Assembly (NCBI RefSeq): GCF_013389365.1
Contig: NZ_JACADJ010000041.1
Coordinates: 1 to 36,473, forward strand
Reading direction: 5' to 3'
DNA from: Desulfobacter latus
Lineage (GTDB): Bacteria > Desulfobacterota > Desulfobacteria > Desulfobacterales > Desulfobacteraceae
Length of the DNA: 36,473 nt
A model generated the notes under the pieces. It searched no databases, was not told the origin of the DNA, and was given only the letters and a program-made list of their open reading frames with translations. The translations under genes were made by a program, and so were the position numbers. Numbering within the stretch: the first letter of the stretch is position 1; each line of letters starts with the position of its first letter. Shown piece after piece: positions 1 to 8,098 of this stretch.

Positions 1-70
1 ATCTGACGGTTATTCCTACAATACGACGTGCTAAGGTCCGGTGCATGGCTACTAAATTATTATAAGGAGG

Positions 71-117
71 GCGGCAATTCCTCCCCTGAGCTAAAGACTC
101 AGGGGTTTCCTTGCCGC
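71..117. repeat. Nested inverted repeat resembling an IS200/IS605-family transposon end
   Basis: Two nested perfect inverted repeats are visible. The outer one pairs GCGGCAA (71-77) with TTGCCGC (111-117). The inner one pairs CCCCTGAG (83-90) with CTCAGGGG (98-105) around a 7-nt loop. This arrangement, with a T-rich strand after the inner stem, recalls the hairpin at the right end of IS200/IS605 (tnpB-carrying) elements. No transposase is in the window, which starts only 70 bases upstream, so any tnpB would lie outside. The assignment rests on remembered resemblance; the fold could equally be a terminator of an upstream gene. Confidence 0.45.
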
Positions 118-122
118 ATTTT

Positions 123-668
123 ATGAAAGTTTTTAAATTTATTATTTCTATTATTTTTTTGTTTGTACTGTGTTCCTGCCAGATTCATACCCCATCGCCA
201 CAGGATGAAATTCATAAACCCAAGGTGCGGAATCTAAGGACGGAGACGATTGATGCCGTTGATGAACTGCTGAATAACTGTATAAACAGCTTAGATAAAA
301 CAAAACCAATTATCGTGACCAGTATTGTTTCTGTGGATGATCTTCATAGTTCATCAACTTTTGGTAGAATGTCTGCTGAAATTATTGCAAACAGATTTTC
401 TCAGTTAGGATACCCTGTGAAAGAACTGAAGATGAACCAGCATCAGATTTACATCAAAAGGAATCAAGGGGAATTCATCCTGTCACGGGATATTCAGGAT
501 ATTGCAATGAAACATGATGTCCAGGCTATAGTTGTTGGTACTTATGCGGTTAGCAAAGCTGGATATCGGGATATTCATGTATGCTTAAAGATAATTGATC
601 CGGTTTCAAACGTCATCGGCTGCTCAAAATGCTTTATTTCTAAAACAGATGAAATAGATTGGGAATAA
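123..668 (+). CDS. FlgO-like lipoprotein
   Basis: The product is about 181 residues and begins with a lipoprotein signal: Lys, a long hydrophobic stretch rich in Ile/Phe, then the lipobox-like L-C-S-C, so lipidation on the Cys after Ser is likely. The mature part has the FlgO-family pattern: a conserved S-S-T-F-G-R segment, a 'GEFILSRDIQDIAMKHDVQAIVVGTY' type core and a C-terminal strand listing 'KIIDPVSNVIG'. FlgO proteins are outer-membrane lipoproteins linked to flagella in Vibrio, but many homologues lie in non-flagellar contexts, as here. I chose the ATG at 123; a TTG at 111 is in frame but lies inside the hairpin stem. No good ribosome binding site precedes the ATG, and the natural upstream region may have been replaced by the transposon-like end. 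It converges with hslO. Confidence 0.7.
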   Translation: MKVFKFIISIIFLFVLCSCQIHTPSPQDEIHKPKVRNLRTETIDAVDELLNNCINSLDKTKPIIVTSIVSVDDLHSSSTFGRMSAEIIANRFSQLGYPVKELKMNQHQIYIKRNQGEFILSRDIQDIAMKHDVQAIVVGTYAVSKAGYRDIHVCLKIIDPVSNVIGCSKCFISKTDEIDWE

Positions 669-691
669 GTAATATCAGAATTTATGAGTGA

Positions 692-1624
692 CTATATTAA
701 GTTAAAAATTCCGGTTAACTCCTTTTGGCTGAACCGATAAACTGAATTGCAGTGATGGCATCGAAGTTCCAATGGAAAGGGGCCGTTTGCCAGGATATCG
801 GTACGGTCTTCTTTAGGCAGGTTCTTTAGGTGGTCTGCCATTCGATCCTTTGCGCACCGGCAGTAAAATTCTACCCGGGAACTGTCGAGGAATCGCGGTG
901 ACAGATCGGCAAAACCCGTCTCAATGATGGATTCCGGTGTCTGATTTAGGGCAAAGCGGTGGCCTAACGCGTCGATTCCGTTGATCATGGTTTCGGCCTG
1001 GACAACGTTGTCCGGTTGGGCACCAGGTAGGGCCTGCAGGAATATACCGCCTGCACCGATAATATTTTCATTTTCATCAAAGGCTACGCTCAGTTTGAAG
1101 CCGGAAGGAATCTGTTCCGAGGTCAGAAAATATTCAGCCAGATCTTCGGCAATGGAGCCGTGAACCAGGGCAATCTGGCCGGTATAGGGTTGGTTTGTAT
1201 CCCCACTAATATACCTGGTCACCGACAGAAAACCCGCCCCATAAAGCGTTGACAACCGCTTGATTTTTTGCGGATTTTTCACTTGAATCGGGTTGGCTTT
1301 TAAATATCCGCAGATCTCCCCAAAGGCATTGGCCTTTACATCAAGACCTTTTATGGGGCCGGAGCACTGGATATTCATTGCAATCTTATCTCGGCCTTTC
1401 AGGGGGGCGCTCATCAAGGTCGCAGCAATGTAAGCCTGGCCCAGAACCAGCGTCTCCAAAGGCCCCAGATCATGGTTTGCCTGCATCTCTTTGATCATCC
1501 GGGTGGCATGTACCACCACCCCTTTGATCTGGTCATCCGCCATTAAAAAACGGTACAGCCGTTCTTTGGCTGATGCCTGGAACCGGGCTTTTACATCATG
1601 GTTAAATATGTCTTTTTTTATCAT
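692..1624 (-). CDS. hslO: Hsp33 redox-regulated holdase chaperone
   Basis: This 310-residue protein matches Hsp33 in length and architecture. The N-terminal substrate-binding domain starts near residue 15 and includes the typical 'LGQAYIAATLMS' and 'SGPIKGLDVKANAFGEICGY' segments. The C-terminal redox switch has the four zinc-ligand cysteines as C-x-C (C255, C257) and C-x-x-C (C289, C292). Hsp33 is a cytoplasmic ATP-independent chaperone that is switched on by oxidation when the zinc is released. It lies 18 bp downstream of gspK on the same strand, so it is probably the last gene of the pseudopilin operon. That is an unusual place, but no functional tie to secretion is implied by the sequence. 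Confidence 0.95.
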   Translation of the reverse strand: MIKKDIFNHDVKARFQASAKERLYRFLMADDQIKGVVVHATRMIKEMQANHDLGPLETLVLGQAYIAATLMSAPLKGRDKIAMNIQCSGPIKGLDVKANAFGEICGYLKANPIQVKNPQKIKRLSTLYGAGFLSVTRYISGDTNQPYTGQIALVHGSIAEDLAEYFLTSEQIPSGFKLSVAFDENENIIGAGGIFLQALPGAQPDNVVQAETMINGIDALGHRFALNQTPESIIETGFADLSPRFLDSSRVEFYCRCAKDRMADHLKNLPKEDRTDILANGPFPLELRCHHCNSVYRFSQKELTGIFNLI

Positions 1625-1642
1625 TTGCCTGTAACCTATCTT

Positions 1643-2800
1643 TTACTTTATTCTCTGCACCAACGGTTTACAATACCATTTGCCGTTTTTATCCTTTTTC
1701 CTGAGAATGATATTCTGAAGCGTCAGGCTTTGGCCATTGGCGGTGGCCTGGGATTCAACGGAAAAAATATGGCTGCGGTAGGTTATTTTTTTTTCCATAG
1801 CCGCCTTTTCTTCGGATGTAAGACCGGCAGCATCCGCATACCAGCCTTTTCTGCCCAGATTGTTTGTGAAGGATTCTTCATCAGATTCATCAGATTTCTC
1901 GCTCCTGTAGGCGTCAATCGCAACGGCCAGGTCCTGTTTTCCCCATGGAAGAATGGCAGCGATTACAGGTATGGGGGCGGTGTTGATGTTTATTTTTCCA
2001 GGGTAATTATATTTTTTTATACCTTTGTCTTTTGATACGTTGTGCTGCGCACCAAAAGCCGTGAACAGCTTTTCCGGTGTCAGGTCCGGAACTTCTCCTA
2101 TCATATCGGAAAAAAAATTTGCCATGTCCTGGGAAATTGCTAAAAAATCTTTGGTGATGCCCTTGACCCTGAATAGTTCGTTCAGGTCGTAGATTGGTCT
2201 GTTGGCACAGTCATAGGGGGGCGAAAGGGACTGGTAATAATCGGATTCAGCCCCTGATACACCGGTGATGAGGTCATCGTCGTTGCTGTCCAGCCAGTCT
2301 TTCAGGCAGTTGATGATTTCATCCGGATCTCGTTCGTCTTCGGATTTGTCTTTGCTGATGAAAAAGGAGAGCAGGTTTTCCCAGATAGTCCGTTGCTCCG
2401 GATTGATGACGTGGCCGGGAAATTCTTTGACCAGGGCGTTGACCTGGATTTTACCCAATTCATCGGTGATGGTCAGGGACAGAGTTTCCCGGGCGTATCC
2501 CAGGGAAGTGATAAGCGCATTTAAAAAATCGGGATCAGCCCACTTGTCCTGGACAGAGTCGATATGATTTTCCGAAGCATCCTGCTGCAGGACGGCTTTG
2601 GCGATCTCCAGGCCGGTCCGGGCAGTCTCTTCAAGAATGTATTCTGTCTTATCCTGCGCTGTGGTCATGATACGCAATCTGACCCGGCGGTTCATTTCAA
2701 ATGATACCGCCAGTATAACCGCAATGATGGACAGGGTGACCAGAAGGGCCATACCTTTCTGGTTTTTCAGGGGAGGCGATAAAGACGGTAGCGTGATCAT
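1643..2800 (-). CDS. gspK: T2SS minor pseudopilin GspK
   Basis: A 385-residue protein with a prepilin-type leader: basic/polar residues up to G16, then the hydrophobic segment M17-A-L-L-V-T-L. It lacks the Glu at +5 found in other pseudopilins, a hallmark of GspK, which caps the pseudopilus tip. The globular part carries the family signature around 'DWLDSNDDD' and 'GAESDYYQSLSPPY', followed by 'NRPIYDLNELFRVKGI' and 'INTAP', typical of the two-domain GspK fold with calcium sites. Its ATG overlaps the stop of gspJ as ATGA, indicating translational coupling in the order G-H-I-J-K. Confidence 0.93.
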   Translation of the reverse strand: MITLPSLSPPLKNQKGMALLVTLSIIAVILAVSFEMNRRVRLRIMTTAQDKTEYILEETARTGLEIAKAVLQQDASENHIDSVQDKWADPDFLNALITSLGYARETLSLTITDELGKIQVNALVKEFPGHVINPEQRTIWENLLSFFISKDKSEDERDPDEIINCLKDWLDSNDDDLITGVSGAESDYYQSLSPPYDCANRPIYDLNELFRVKGITKDFLAISQDMANFFSDMIGEVPDLTPEKLFTAFGAQHNVSKDKGIKKYNYPGKININTAPIPVIAAILPWGKQDLAVAIDAYRSEKSDESDEESFTNNLGRKGWYADAAGLTSEEKAAMEKKITYRSHIFSVESQATANGQSLTLQNIILRKKDKNGKWYCKPLVQRIK

Positions 2801-3489
2801 TGTTTCTGCCTTGATGTGGGAAGCAGTACGGTGGCGGCAAAAATATCCCTGTGATCGGCGGTTCCGACTTTAAGTTTGATCCGAACGGCCAGAGGCGTAC
2901 TGAAGTCAACGTCGGACGCATCTGAATCCCAGCTGCTGTGGACCTCACCCTCCTGATCGATAAACTCGAGTTCAAAGGCGGTGACCCGCTCACAGACCAC
3001 CGGGGCACGCCCTGTTTTGTCCTGGTCATCTTCGTTGTAAAAAATAGCCGCGATATCTTTTCTTTTCAGGACAACGCTGCCGTCGGGGATCTGCTGGGCA
3101 AAATAGGAGATAATCCCGATGCGGTCGTCATCGGCTGTGCCCATGGGCAGGTGTTCAAATGAGGCAAACCTCAGGCTGGAAAAGGAGGTGCTTCCGATGG
3201 CGGTCGATGAGGAAACAAAGCGGAACCGGTCAGGCGCCACGGACCCGTCGTTATCCGGAGGGACGTAGGCCGGTTCGTGTGTAAGGCACAGGGATTTCAG
3301 GTCTGCGGAGATCCGGCGTACGGCATTGGCCGCAGCCTCAGCGTTGTCCAAACCGTTTTTCATGGGATTTACATTGGAGACAATGGTGTTGAAGGTCAGG
3401 AACAGGGTGGACATCACCGCGGCAAATATACTGAGGGCCAGGAGCAGCTCAACCAGGGTAAACCCTTTATTTTGTATGATGACTTTCAT
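2797..3489 (-). CDS. gspJ: T2SS minor pseudopilin GspJ
   Basis: A 230-residue protein with a short prepilin leader and cleavage motif G9|F10-T-L-V-E, with E14 at +5 of the mature chain, followed by a roughly 20-residue hydrophobic helix. The size (about 200-230 residues) and position between gspI and gspK fit GspJ, which forms the I-J-K tip complex of the pseudopilus. The region 'LRFASFEH' to 'IISYFAQQIPDGSVVLKRKD' matches the beta-rich GspJ head. It overlaps gspI and gspK by 4 nt on each side (ATGA junctions). Processing needs a prepilin peptidase, which is not encoded in this window. Confidence 0.9.
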   Translation of the reverse strand: MKVIIQNKGFTLVELLLALSIFAAVMSTLFLTFNTIVSNVNPMKNGLDNAEAAANAVRRISADLKSLCLTHEPAYVPPDNDGSVAPDRFRFVSSSTAIGSTSFSSLRFASFEHLPMGTADDDRIGIISYFAQQIPDGSVVLKRKDIAAIFYNEDDQDKTGRAPVVCERVTAFELEFIDQEGEVHSSWDSDASDVDFSTPLAVRIKLKVGTADHRDIFAATVLLPTSRQKQ

Positions 3490-3890
3490 TGAGCGATAAG
3501 TTTCAATGTTTTTGTCTTGTATGTAAATTCGCCGTTATTATAGGATACCGTACAGGTGAGTTCAACGAGTTCGGCCTGACTGTCTTTGGCGTTTTCAGAT
3601 AAAAGTTCACCGGGATCCAGTGCCTGTTCCTGGATTTCAAAATTATACCCTTTGAATTCTTCAAGCGGAGATTCAATGGTAAAAGGGGTGCCTTGGGCCA
3701 GCATCCCCGCTTCCCATTCGGCAATGATTTTTTCAGCCAGAAGCGGGGCTTTGGCATAGAAATTAGACCGGATGGCCATGGCCACGGATTGAGAATACAG
3801 CTTGAGAATGCCTGTAAAGGCAATGGCGATAATGGCAACGGCCACAAGAATTTCCAGGAGGGTAAATCCCTTATTGCAGGCCTTAATCAA
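3486..3890 (-). CDS. gspI: T2SS minor pseudopilin GspI
   Basis: A 134-residue pseudopilin with leader MIKACNKG and cleavage G8|F9-T-L-L-E, with E13 at +5. The hydrophobic helix 'ILVAVAIIAIAFTGIL' is followed by 'APLLAEKIIAEWEAG', which corresponds to the conserved 'A..lA.n.l.e' region of GspI. Small size and the place between gspH and gspJ support the assignment. GspI nucleates the I-J-K tip complex. The gene overlaps the 3' end of gspH by 8 nt and the start of gspJ by 4 nt. Confidence 0.9.
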   Translation of the reverse strand: MIKACNKGFTLLEILVAVAIIAIAFTGILKLYSQSVAMAIRSNFYAKAPLLAEKIIAEWEAGMLAQGTPFTIESPLEEFKGYNFEIQEQALDPGELLSENAKDSQAELVELTCTVSYNNGEFTYKTKTLKLIAQ

Positions 3891-4410
3891 ACCGGTATTC
3901 CCCTTGATGGACCGCTACCCGTTGAAGAAAGGGTTCAATGACCAAGGTGTATTCCCGGTTATTGTCGTTTGAAATATAAATAAGCGCATGGTCGGAATAT
4001 CCTTTGGGATAAAAGCGGATGCCGGATTCGCTTTCCGTTAAGCGTGTCCCGTTGACACGGATTTCTTCTATCCTGATGCCGTCCGGTAATTGATAATCTG
4101 AAATCAGATGGTTTTCAGCCTCATTGTCCAGGTCTTCTTCTATGTTACCTTGTTCAGGCGTTTCTTTTTTTACGAGGAAGCGGTGTGCCTCCGGGTGGTA
4201 GCCCATAACAAGAACCGAACGGGAAAGTTTTGCCTCTTTTTTGAACCGCCCTGCATTGAACACCACCCAGTTGATGAAGGTTTCCGTATCATCTCTGAAC
4301 ATCCTGCCGCCGAAATTGGGTACGGCAAATGCGGCCATGAGGCCCAGAATGAACAGCACCACGATCAATTCCATGAGGGAAAAGGCAGCTTGATCCCGGA
4401 CGCTAATCAA
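3883..4410 (-). CDS. gspH: T2SS minor pseudopilin GspH
   Basis: The protein carries a prepilin-type N-terminus, [20 protein letters not shown], with Ala rather than the usual Gly at -1 and Glu at +5. The reading frame is open back to an ATG at 4491, which would give a 202-residue product with a 36-residue leader. I prefer a TTG at 4410 that overlaps the gspG stop codon (ATTGATTAG). It leaves a normal 9-residue leader (MISVRDQAA) and matches the overlapping junctions elsewhere in this operon. The remainder is a beta-rich GspH/FimT-like head ('[19 protein letters not shown]'). GspH sits below the I-J-K tip in the pseudopilus. Start choice is uncertain; family assignment is firm. Confidence 0.87.
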   Translation of the reverse strand: MISVRDQAAFSLMELIVVLFILGLMAAFAVPNFGGRMFRDDTETFINWVVFNAGRFKKEAKLSRSVLVMGYHPEAHRFLVKKETPEQGNIEEDLDNEAENHLISDYQLPDGIRIEEIRVNGTRLTESESGIRFYPKGYSDHALIYISNDNNREYTLVIEPFLQRVAVHQGEYRFD

Positions 4411-4846
4411 TTTCCCAGCTTTTGATATCTTTGTTTTTGTCTTCACCGCCCGGAACCCCGTCGGCACCGTAGGAGATAATGTCAAAGTCATTGTGGGTAC
4501 CCGGGCTCAGATAAATGAACTCCCGGCCCCAGGGATCTTTGGGCAGACTTTTCTGGTCCAGGTATCCCCCTTTTTTCCAGTTGCCCGTGCCTTCCTGTTC
4601 CGGGGGCTCAATCAGGGCCTTCAGCCCCTGTTCGGTAGTGGGGTAATCTCCGTTGTCCAGTTTGTAGAGTTTCAAAGCCGTTGACAAGGCTTTGATATCC
4701 ACTTGCGCCTTGGTGATTTTTGCATCATCGGTTCGACCCATCAGCCGGGGCATGATCATGCCGGCAAGTATACCTAAAATCACGATGACCACCATCAGTT
4801 CGATCAGAGAAAAGCCTCTGCTGTTGTGTATTAATTTTTTGTGCAT
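4403..4846 (-). CDS. gspG: T2SS major pseudopilin GspG
   Basis: A 147-residue major pseudopilin. The leader ends at G11 and the mature chain starts F12-S-L-I-E, with E16 at +5. The helix and '[26 protein letters not shown]' segment are diagnostic of GspG, as is the C-terminal '[13 protein letters not shown]' to '[14 protein letters not shown]' region that forms the calcium-binding loop. GspG polymerises into the periplasmic pseudopilus that pushes substrates through the secretin. It is the first gene of the minus-strand operon; a GGAGG-type ribosome binding site is visible about 10 nt upstream of the ATG. It is divergent from gspL. Confidence 0.96.
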   Translation of the reverse strand: MHKKLIHNSRGFSLIELMVVIVILGILAGMIMPRLMGRTDDAKITKAQVDIKALSTALKLYKLDNGDYPTTEQGLKALIEPPEQEGTGNWKKGGYLDQKSLPKDPWGREFIYLSPGTHNDFDIISYGADGVPGGEDKNKDIKSWEID

Positions 4847-5188
4847 GTGAATTTCGACCTCCGCATATATGATTTGAATCCTTGCCTGATAGATCTTCAG
4901 CTTGTATCAGATATTTGAACTATTGAAAACCATTTACTATTGGGAATATAATCATGTCCTCAAAGAAGAGTGCCGCATTTTTTGTGTTCTCTTTAAGAAT
5001 TTTGATTTTTTAACTATTTGAATTTATAAAAATTAGAAATTATGCCATTTTTTTATGCCATTGCCCTGAAGGACAGCGGCAACAGGCTTGCATAAAATCG
5101 GTTAAGAGTATAGAGTGAGCTTGAACGGCACTCAAACAGTCGTTCAAAAATCGTCAGCCACCCAAGCCTAAAAGGTTGTTTTTGAGAG
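4847..5188. other. Divergent intergenic region between gspG and gspL
   Basis: This 342-bp stretch separates the two divergent T2SS operons and contains no convincing ORF. It is AT-rich in its centre (about 4980-5070), with a short direct repeat TATGCCATT near 5041-5064. Downstream of that is a sigma-54-like element (annotated separately). It must hold promoters for both directions; I could not identify a clear sigma-70 promoter for the gspG side. Confidence 0.6.
5077..5092 (+). promoter_or_regulatory. Candidate sigma-54 (-24/-12) promoter of the gspL operon
   Basis: The sequence CGGCAACAGGCTTGCA has the invariant GG (5078-5079) and GC (5090-5091) separated by exactly 10 nt. It agrees with the consensus TGGCAC-N5-TTGC at most positions, including a perfect TTGC. 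It would start transcription near 5103, some 85 bp before the gspL ATG. Sigma-54 promoters need an upstream activator site, which I did not find. The match could be by chance. Confidence 0.35.
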
Positions 5189-6652
5189 ATGAGCAGTAAA
5201 TTATTAGCCATTGATATTCAAAAAACGAAAGTCTGTTCCGTTTTATTATCCCACAGCCTTAAGGGGATGCATACGCTCGAATCAATGGTGCTGCCCATTG
5301 AGGTTGACGCAGATTCAGATTATTTTTCTGGGCTTGGGCGTACGTTGGCACAAATTTCGGAAACGATACAAACCAACTATGATAAGTGCATCGTCGGTGT
5401 ACCGGCTGATTGTTTTTTGTTCAGAACCCTGGAACTCCCGTTTAAAAGCAGAAAAAAAATAGAACAGATCATTGATTTTGAACTGGAAAATTTCCTTCCC
5501 CTGGCTGGTGGCGATTTTAAAACTGAATTCCGTCTTTTGCCCGCACAAACCCTGCCCGGAACCGGTGTCGATAACGGCCGGGTGAGTGCCGCAAGTATTG
5601 ATCATAAGATGCTTGAGCGGTTTAATGCCGTCTTTGAGACAGGCAATATCAGCCCGGATATATTTACCGTGGGAAGCGGTTATGCTTCTGCGGTTGCCCT
5701 GGCAAAGCTGACGGCGCAGGAGGACGCGTTTGCCTATCTCCATGTTGAACAGGGACTGATTGCCTTTTATGCCCTGGGGAACGGGGAAATCTTTTTTGCC
5801 AGGGCCTGCGGAATAGATTCTGATGAGGGGCAGGACGGGATGCTGGGCTTTATTTCCGTTACCTGCCTGGCAGTGAATGAAATGCTGGATGACGGTCAAG
5901 GAATCCGGAAACTTTCTTTTTCTGATATTGAAAATGGCTATGGCGACATGACAAAAGCCATTGAGGAAAGAACCGGCATTCCGGTCGAGCTGTTCGATCC
6001 GGCCGGCGCCGATGCAGATGCGCGCATGTCTCGATTTTTTGATTCCGGAGAAAAAAAAGCCGTTCAGGATGCTGCGGCCATGGCCATGTGTGACGCCGGC
6101 GGATTTGAAATTTATAATTTTCATCGAAAGCTATCAGAGATTGTTATTTTCTTTCAGGACTACAGGTCCAGCCTGATTTTTACCTGCAGTCTGCTGGTCT
6201 GCGCCCTGATCGTATGGGGAACTGCCCCATTTATGAAAATGAACGCCGCTCAGGGGGAAATTGCAGATTTAGACAGTCGGCTCCGCCAGGAGTTTCAATC
6301 CGTCTTTCCAGATGTGGACAATATTGTGGATCCGGTCCGGCAGATGCAGGTAAAGCTTGATGAGGCTCGAAAAAAAGGTGCTGTGGCGATTATGGATGAT
6401 CATGCCCTGAATATTGACCTGCTCAATGAGATCAGCCAGGCCCTGCCGGCATCACTGGATATTCTATTTACCCGGTTTGTCAGGACGGAAAGCAGCCTGA
6501 TGGTGACGGGTAGTGCAGACCAGTTCAATGCGGTGGACCGGATGAAAAATTATTTTCAAAAAATTGTCATTTTTAAAGAAGTGGAAATCAACTCCGCTTC
6601 AATGGACAAAATTGAAAACCGTGTAAAGTTCAGTATGAAAATTATACTTTAA
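5189..6652 (+). CDS. gspL: T2SS inner-membrane platform protein GspL
   Basis: A 487-residue bitopic protein. Residues 1 to about 320 form the cytoplasmic actin-like (PilM-like) domain, beginning 'LLAIDIQKTKVCSVLL' and including 'RTLELPFKSRKKIEQIIDFELENFLP', a very characteristic PilM/GspL helix. A single transmembrane segment lies near 328-347. The remaining 140 residues are periplasmic with a coiled-coil stretch and a ferredoxin-like domain (PilN-like). GspL links the ATPase GspE to the platform. It is first in the plus-strand operon and is followed 33 bp later by gspM. Confidence 0.9.
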   Translation: MSSKLLAIDIQKTKVCSVLLSHSLKGMHTLESMVLPIEVDADSDYFSGLGRTLAQISETIQTNYDKCIVGVPADCFLFRTLELPFKSRKKIEQIIDFELENFLPLAGGDFKTEFRLLPAQTLPGTGVDNGRVSAASIDHKMLERFNAVFETGNISPDIFTVGSGYASAVALAKLTAQEDAFAYLHVEQGLIAFYALGNGEIFFARACGIDSDEGQDGMLGFISVTCLAVNEMLDDGQGIRKLSFSDIENGYGDMTKAIEERTGIPVELFDPAGADADARMSRFFDSGEKKAVQDAAAMAMCDAGGFEIYNFHRKLSEIVIFFQDYRSSLIFTCSLLVCALIVWGTAPFMKMNAAQGEIADLDSRLRQEFQSVFPDVDNIVDPVRQMQVKLDEARKKGAVAIMDDHALNIDLLNEISQALPASLDILFTRFVRTESSLMVTGSADQFNAVDRMKNYFQKIVIFKEVEINSASMDKIENRVKFSMKIIL

Positions 6653-6685
6653 CATGTCCATGGCTCTAAAGGAGATGCACATAAC

Positions 6686-7213
6686 TTGGCTCTGCGAATG
6701 AACAAGCGGGAACAATTATCGGTCTGCGTTGCCGGCCTTTTGATCCTTGCCACAATTTTTTACCATTGGGGAATCGTTCCTTTTCTGGAAAAACGCGAGA
6801 TCATGGAAAGGCAGCTTGCCCTGAAAAAGGAATCCCTGGAAACGCTCATCCAGCTCAAAGGGGAATATGCGCGTGTCCTGAATAAAAGCCGGAACCTCAA
6901 GTCTATTTATTCCGGCCGGGAAAAAGGGTTTACCCTGTTCGCCTTTTTGGAGAATCTGGCGGTCAAATCCGGTGTAGACAAGCATATTGACTATATGAAA
7001 CCCTCAACATCGGTGGACAAAGATTCAAAGGTGGAATTCTCTCTGGTGAAAATGAAGCTTAAAGGCATCAACCTATCCCAGCTGACCTCTTATCTTTACC
7101 TTGTTGAAACATCAAAAAATGTTGTTTTTGTCAAACGGCTTGCCATCTCCAGGGACGGCAAAAAAACAGATACCATCAGCGCTGTACTAGATGTGGAAAC
7201 GGTAAACACCTGA
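6686..7213 (+). CDS. gspM: T2SS platform protein GspM
   Basis: A 175-residue bitopic protein with a short N-terminal cytoplasmic tail, one transmembrane helix near residues 10-33, a charged coiled-coil segment and a C-terminal ferredoxin-like periplasmic domain ('LSQLTSYLYLVETSKNVVFVKRLAISR'). This is the layout of GspM, the partner of GspL. The start is a TTG at 6686, with AAGGAG 11 nt upstream; an ATG at 6698 is in frame but is farther from that ribosome binding site. Gene order L-M-N-C-D-E supports the call. Confidence 0.85.
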   Translation: MALRMNKREQLSVCVAGLLILATIFYHWGIVPFLEKREIMERQLALKKESLETLIQLKGEYARVLNKSRNLKSIYSGREKGFTLFAFLENLAVKSGVDKHIDYMKPSTSVDKDSKVEFSLVKMKLKGINLSQLTSYLYLVETSKNVVFVKRLAISRDGKKTDTISAVLDVETVNT

Positions 7214-7222
7214 GAAAGGGGC

Positions 7223-8098
7223 ATGATGAAACTCAAGATAGCCGGATATATCCTCTTTTTTGCAGGTACCCTGGTTTTTGCCCTGTATTACAGATTTCCC
7301 GGGGATCTTGCCGGAGAGGTTATTAACCGGGAACTTTCCCGGGTGGACCGACGGGGTTCCCTGGATTTCCAGGCGCTTTCGCCTGCGCTACCCTTTGGTG
7401 CGGCTGCAGAAAATATTATTTTAAACTGGCAGGGCAGCCCTGTTGTCGCGCTTGGGGATAGTCGAATTTCCCTCAACCTGGCTTCTTTAACCCGGGCGGA
7501 ACGGGAGGTTCTCTTTGAACTTCATCCGTTTGGAGGACGGGTTTCAGGACATGCCGTGGTCGGGAGCGATGACAGCAAAAGCCTGCGCCTTAACGCTGTT
7601 TTTGAATCACTCAAACCTGCCGGTGTGAATCTCGGTCCGGACCTTTCAGGATGCAGGCTCAGCGGTATGTTGAACGGCAGCGCCGAGGCCCGGATTGACA
7701 AAGGACATATGGCTGAACTGAATGGCGAGTTCAACTGGGGGCGCTTGGCATTGGACTTTCCTGAACCGCTTTTCGGCATCCGGCAGTTCTCCTTTTCCAA
7801 AGGACAGATTGCTTTTCAGTCCCAAGGAGAAAATGAAATCCAGATAAAAAATTGTAACTTCAAGGGTCCTCGAATGGATGTTGAGGTCTCCGGCACATTG
7901 CGGCCGGGCCGCTCCATTGGAAAGACGGGACTTCATCTAAATACAGCTTTCGTACTCTATCCCCTGTTTTTCATGGACGCGGGCAATGCGTCGCCCAGGC
8001 AGGTCAGAAGGGGGCAAACGGACAATGTGGTATTACATCTCAAAATCCGGGGTACGCTTGAAAATCCGGCGATCACAATGGATAAGGGGGGAGGATGA
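7223..8098 (+). CDS. gspN: T2SS protein GspN
   Basis: A 291-residue protein with an N-terminal hydrophobic segment (residues 4-22) and then a long beta-rich, AsmA/LptD-like periplasmic part ('LSGCRLSGMLNGSAEARI', 'FSFSKGQIAFQSQGENEIQIKN'). It matches the GspN family found in Desulfobacterota-type T2SS operons in length and in place between gspM and gspC. GspN is not needed in all T2SSs and its exact role is unclear. Its stop overlaps the gspC start by 4 nt (ATGA). Confidence 0.85.
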   Translation: MMKLKIAGYILFFAGTLVFALYYRFPGDLAGEVINRELSRVDRRGSLDFQALSPALPFGAAAENIILNWQGSPVVALGDSRISLNLASLTRAEREVLFELHPFGGRVSGHAVVGSDDSKSLRLNAVFESLKPAGVNLGPDLSGCRLSGMLNGSAEARIDKGHMAELNGEFNWGRLALDFPEPLFGIRQFSFSKGQIAFQSQGENEIQIKNCNFKGPRMDVEVSGTLRPGRSIGKTGLHLNTAFVLYPLFFMDAGNASPRQVRRGQTDNVVLHLKIRGTLENPAITMDKGGG

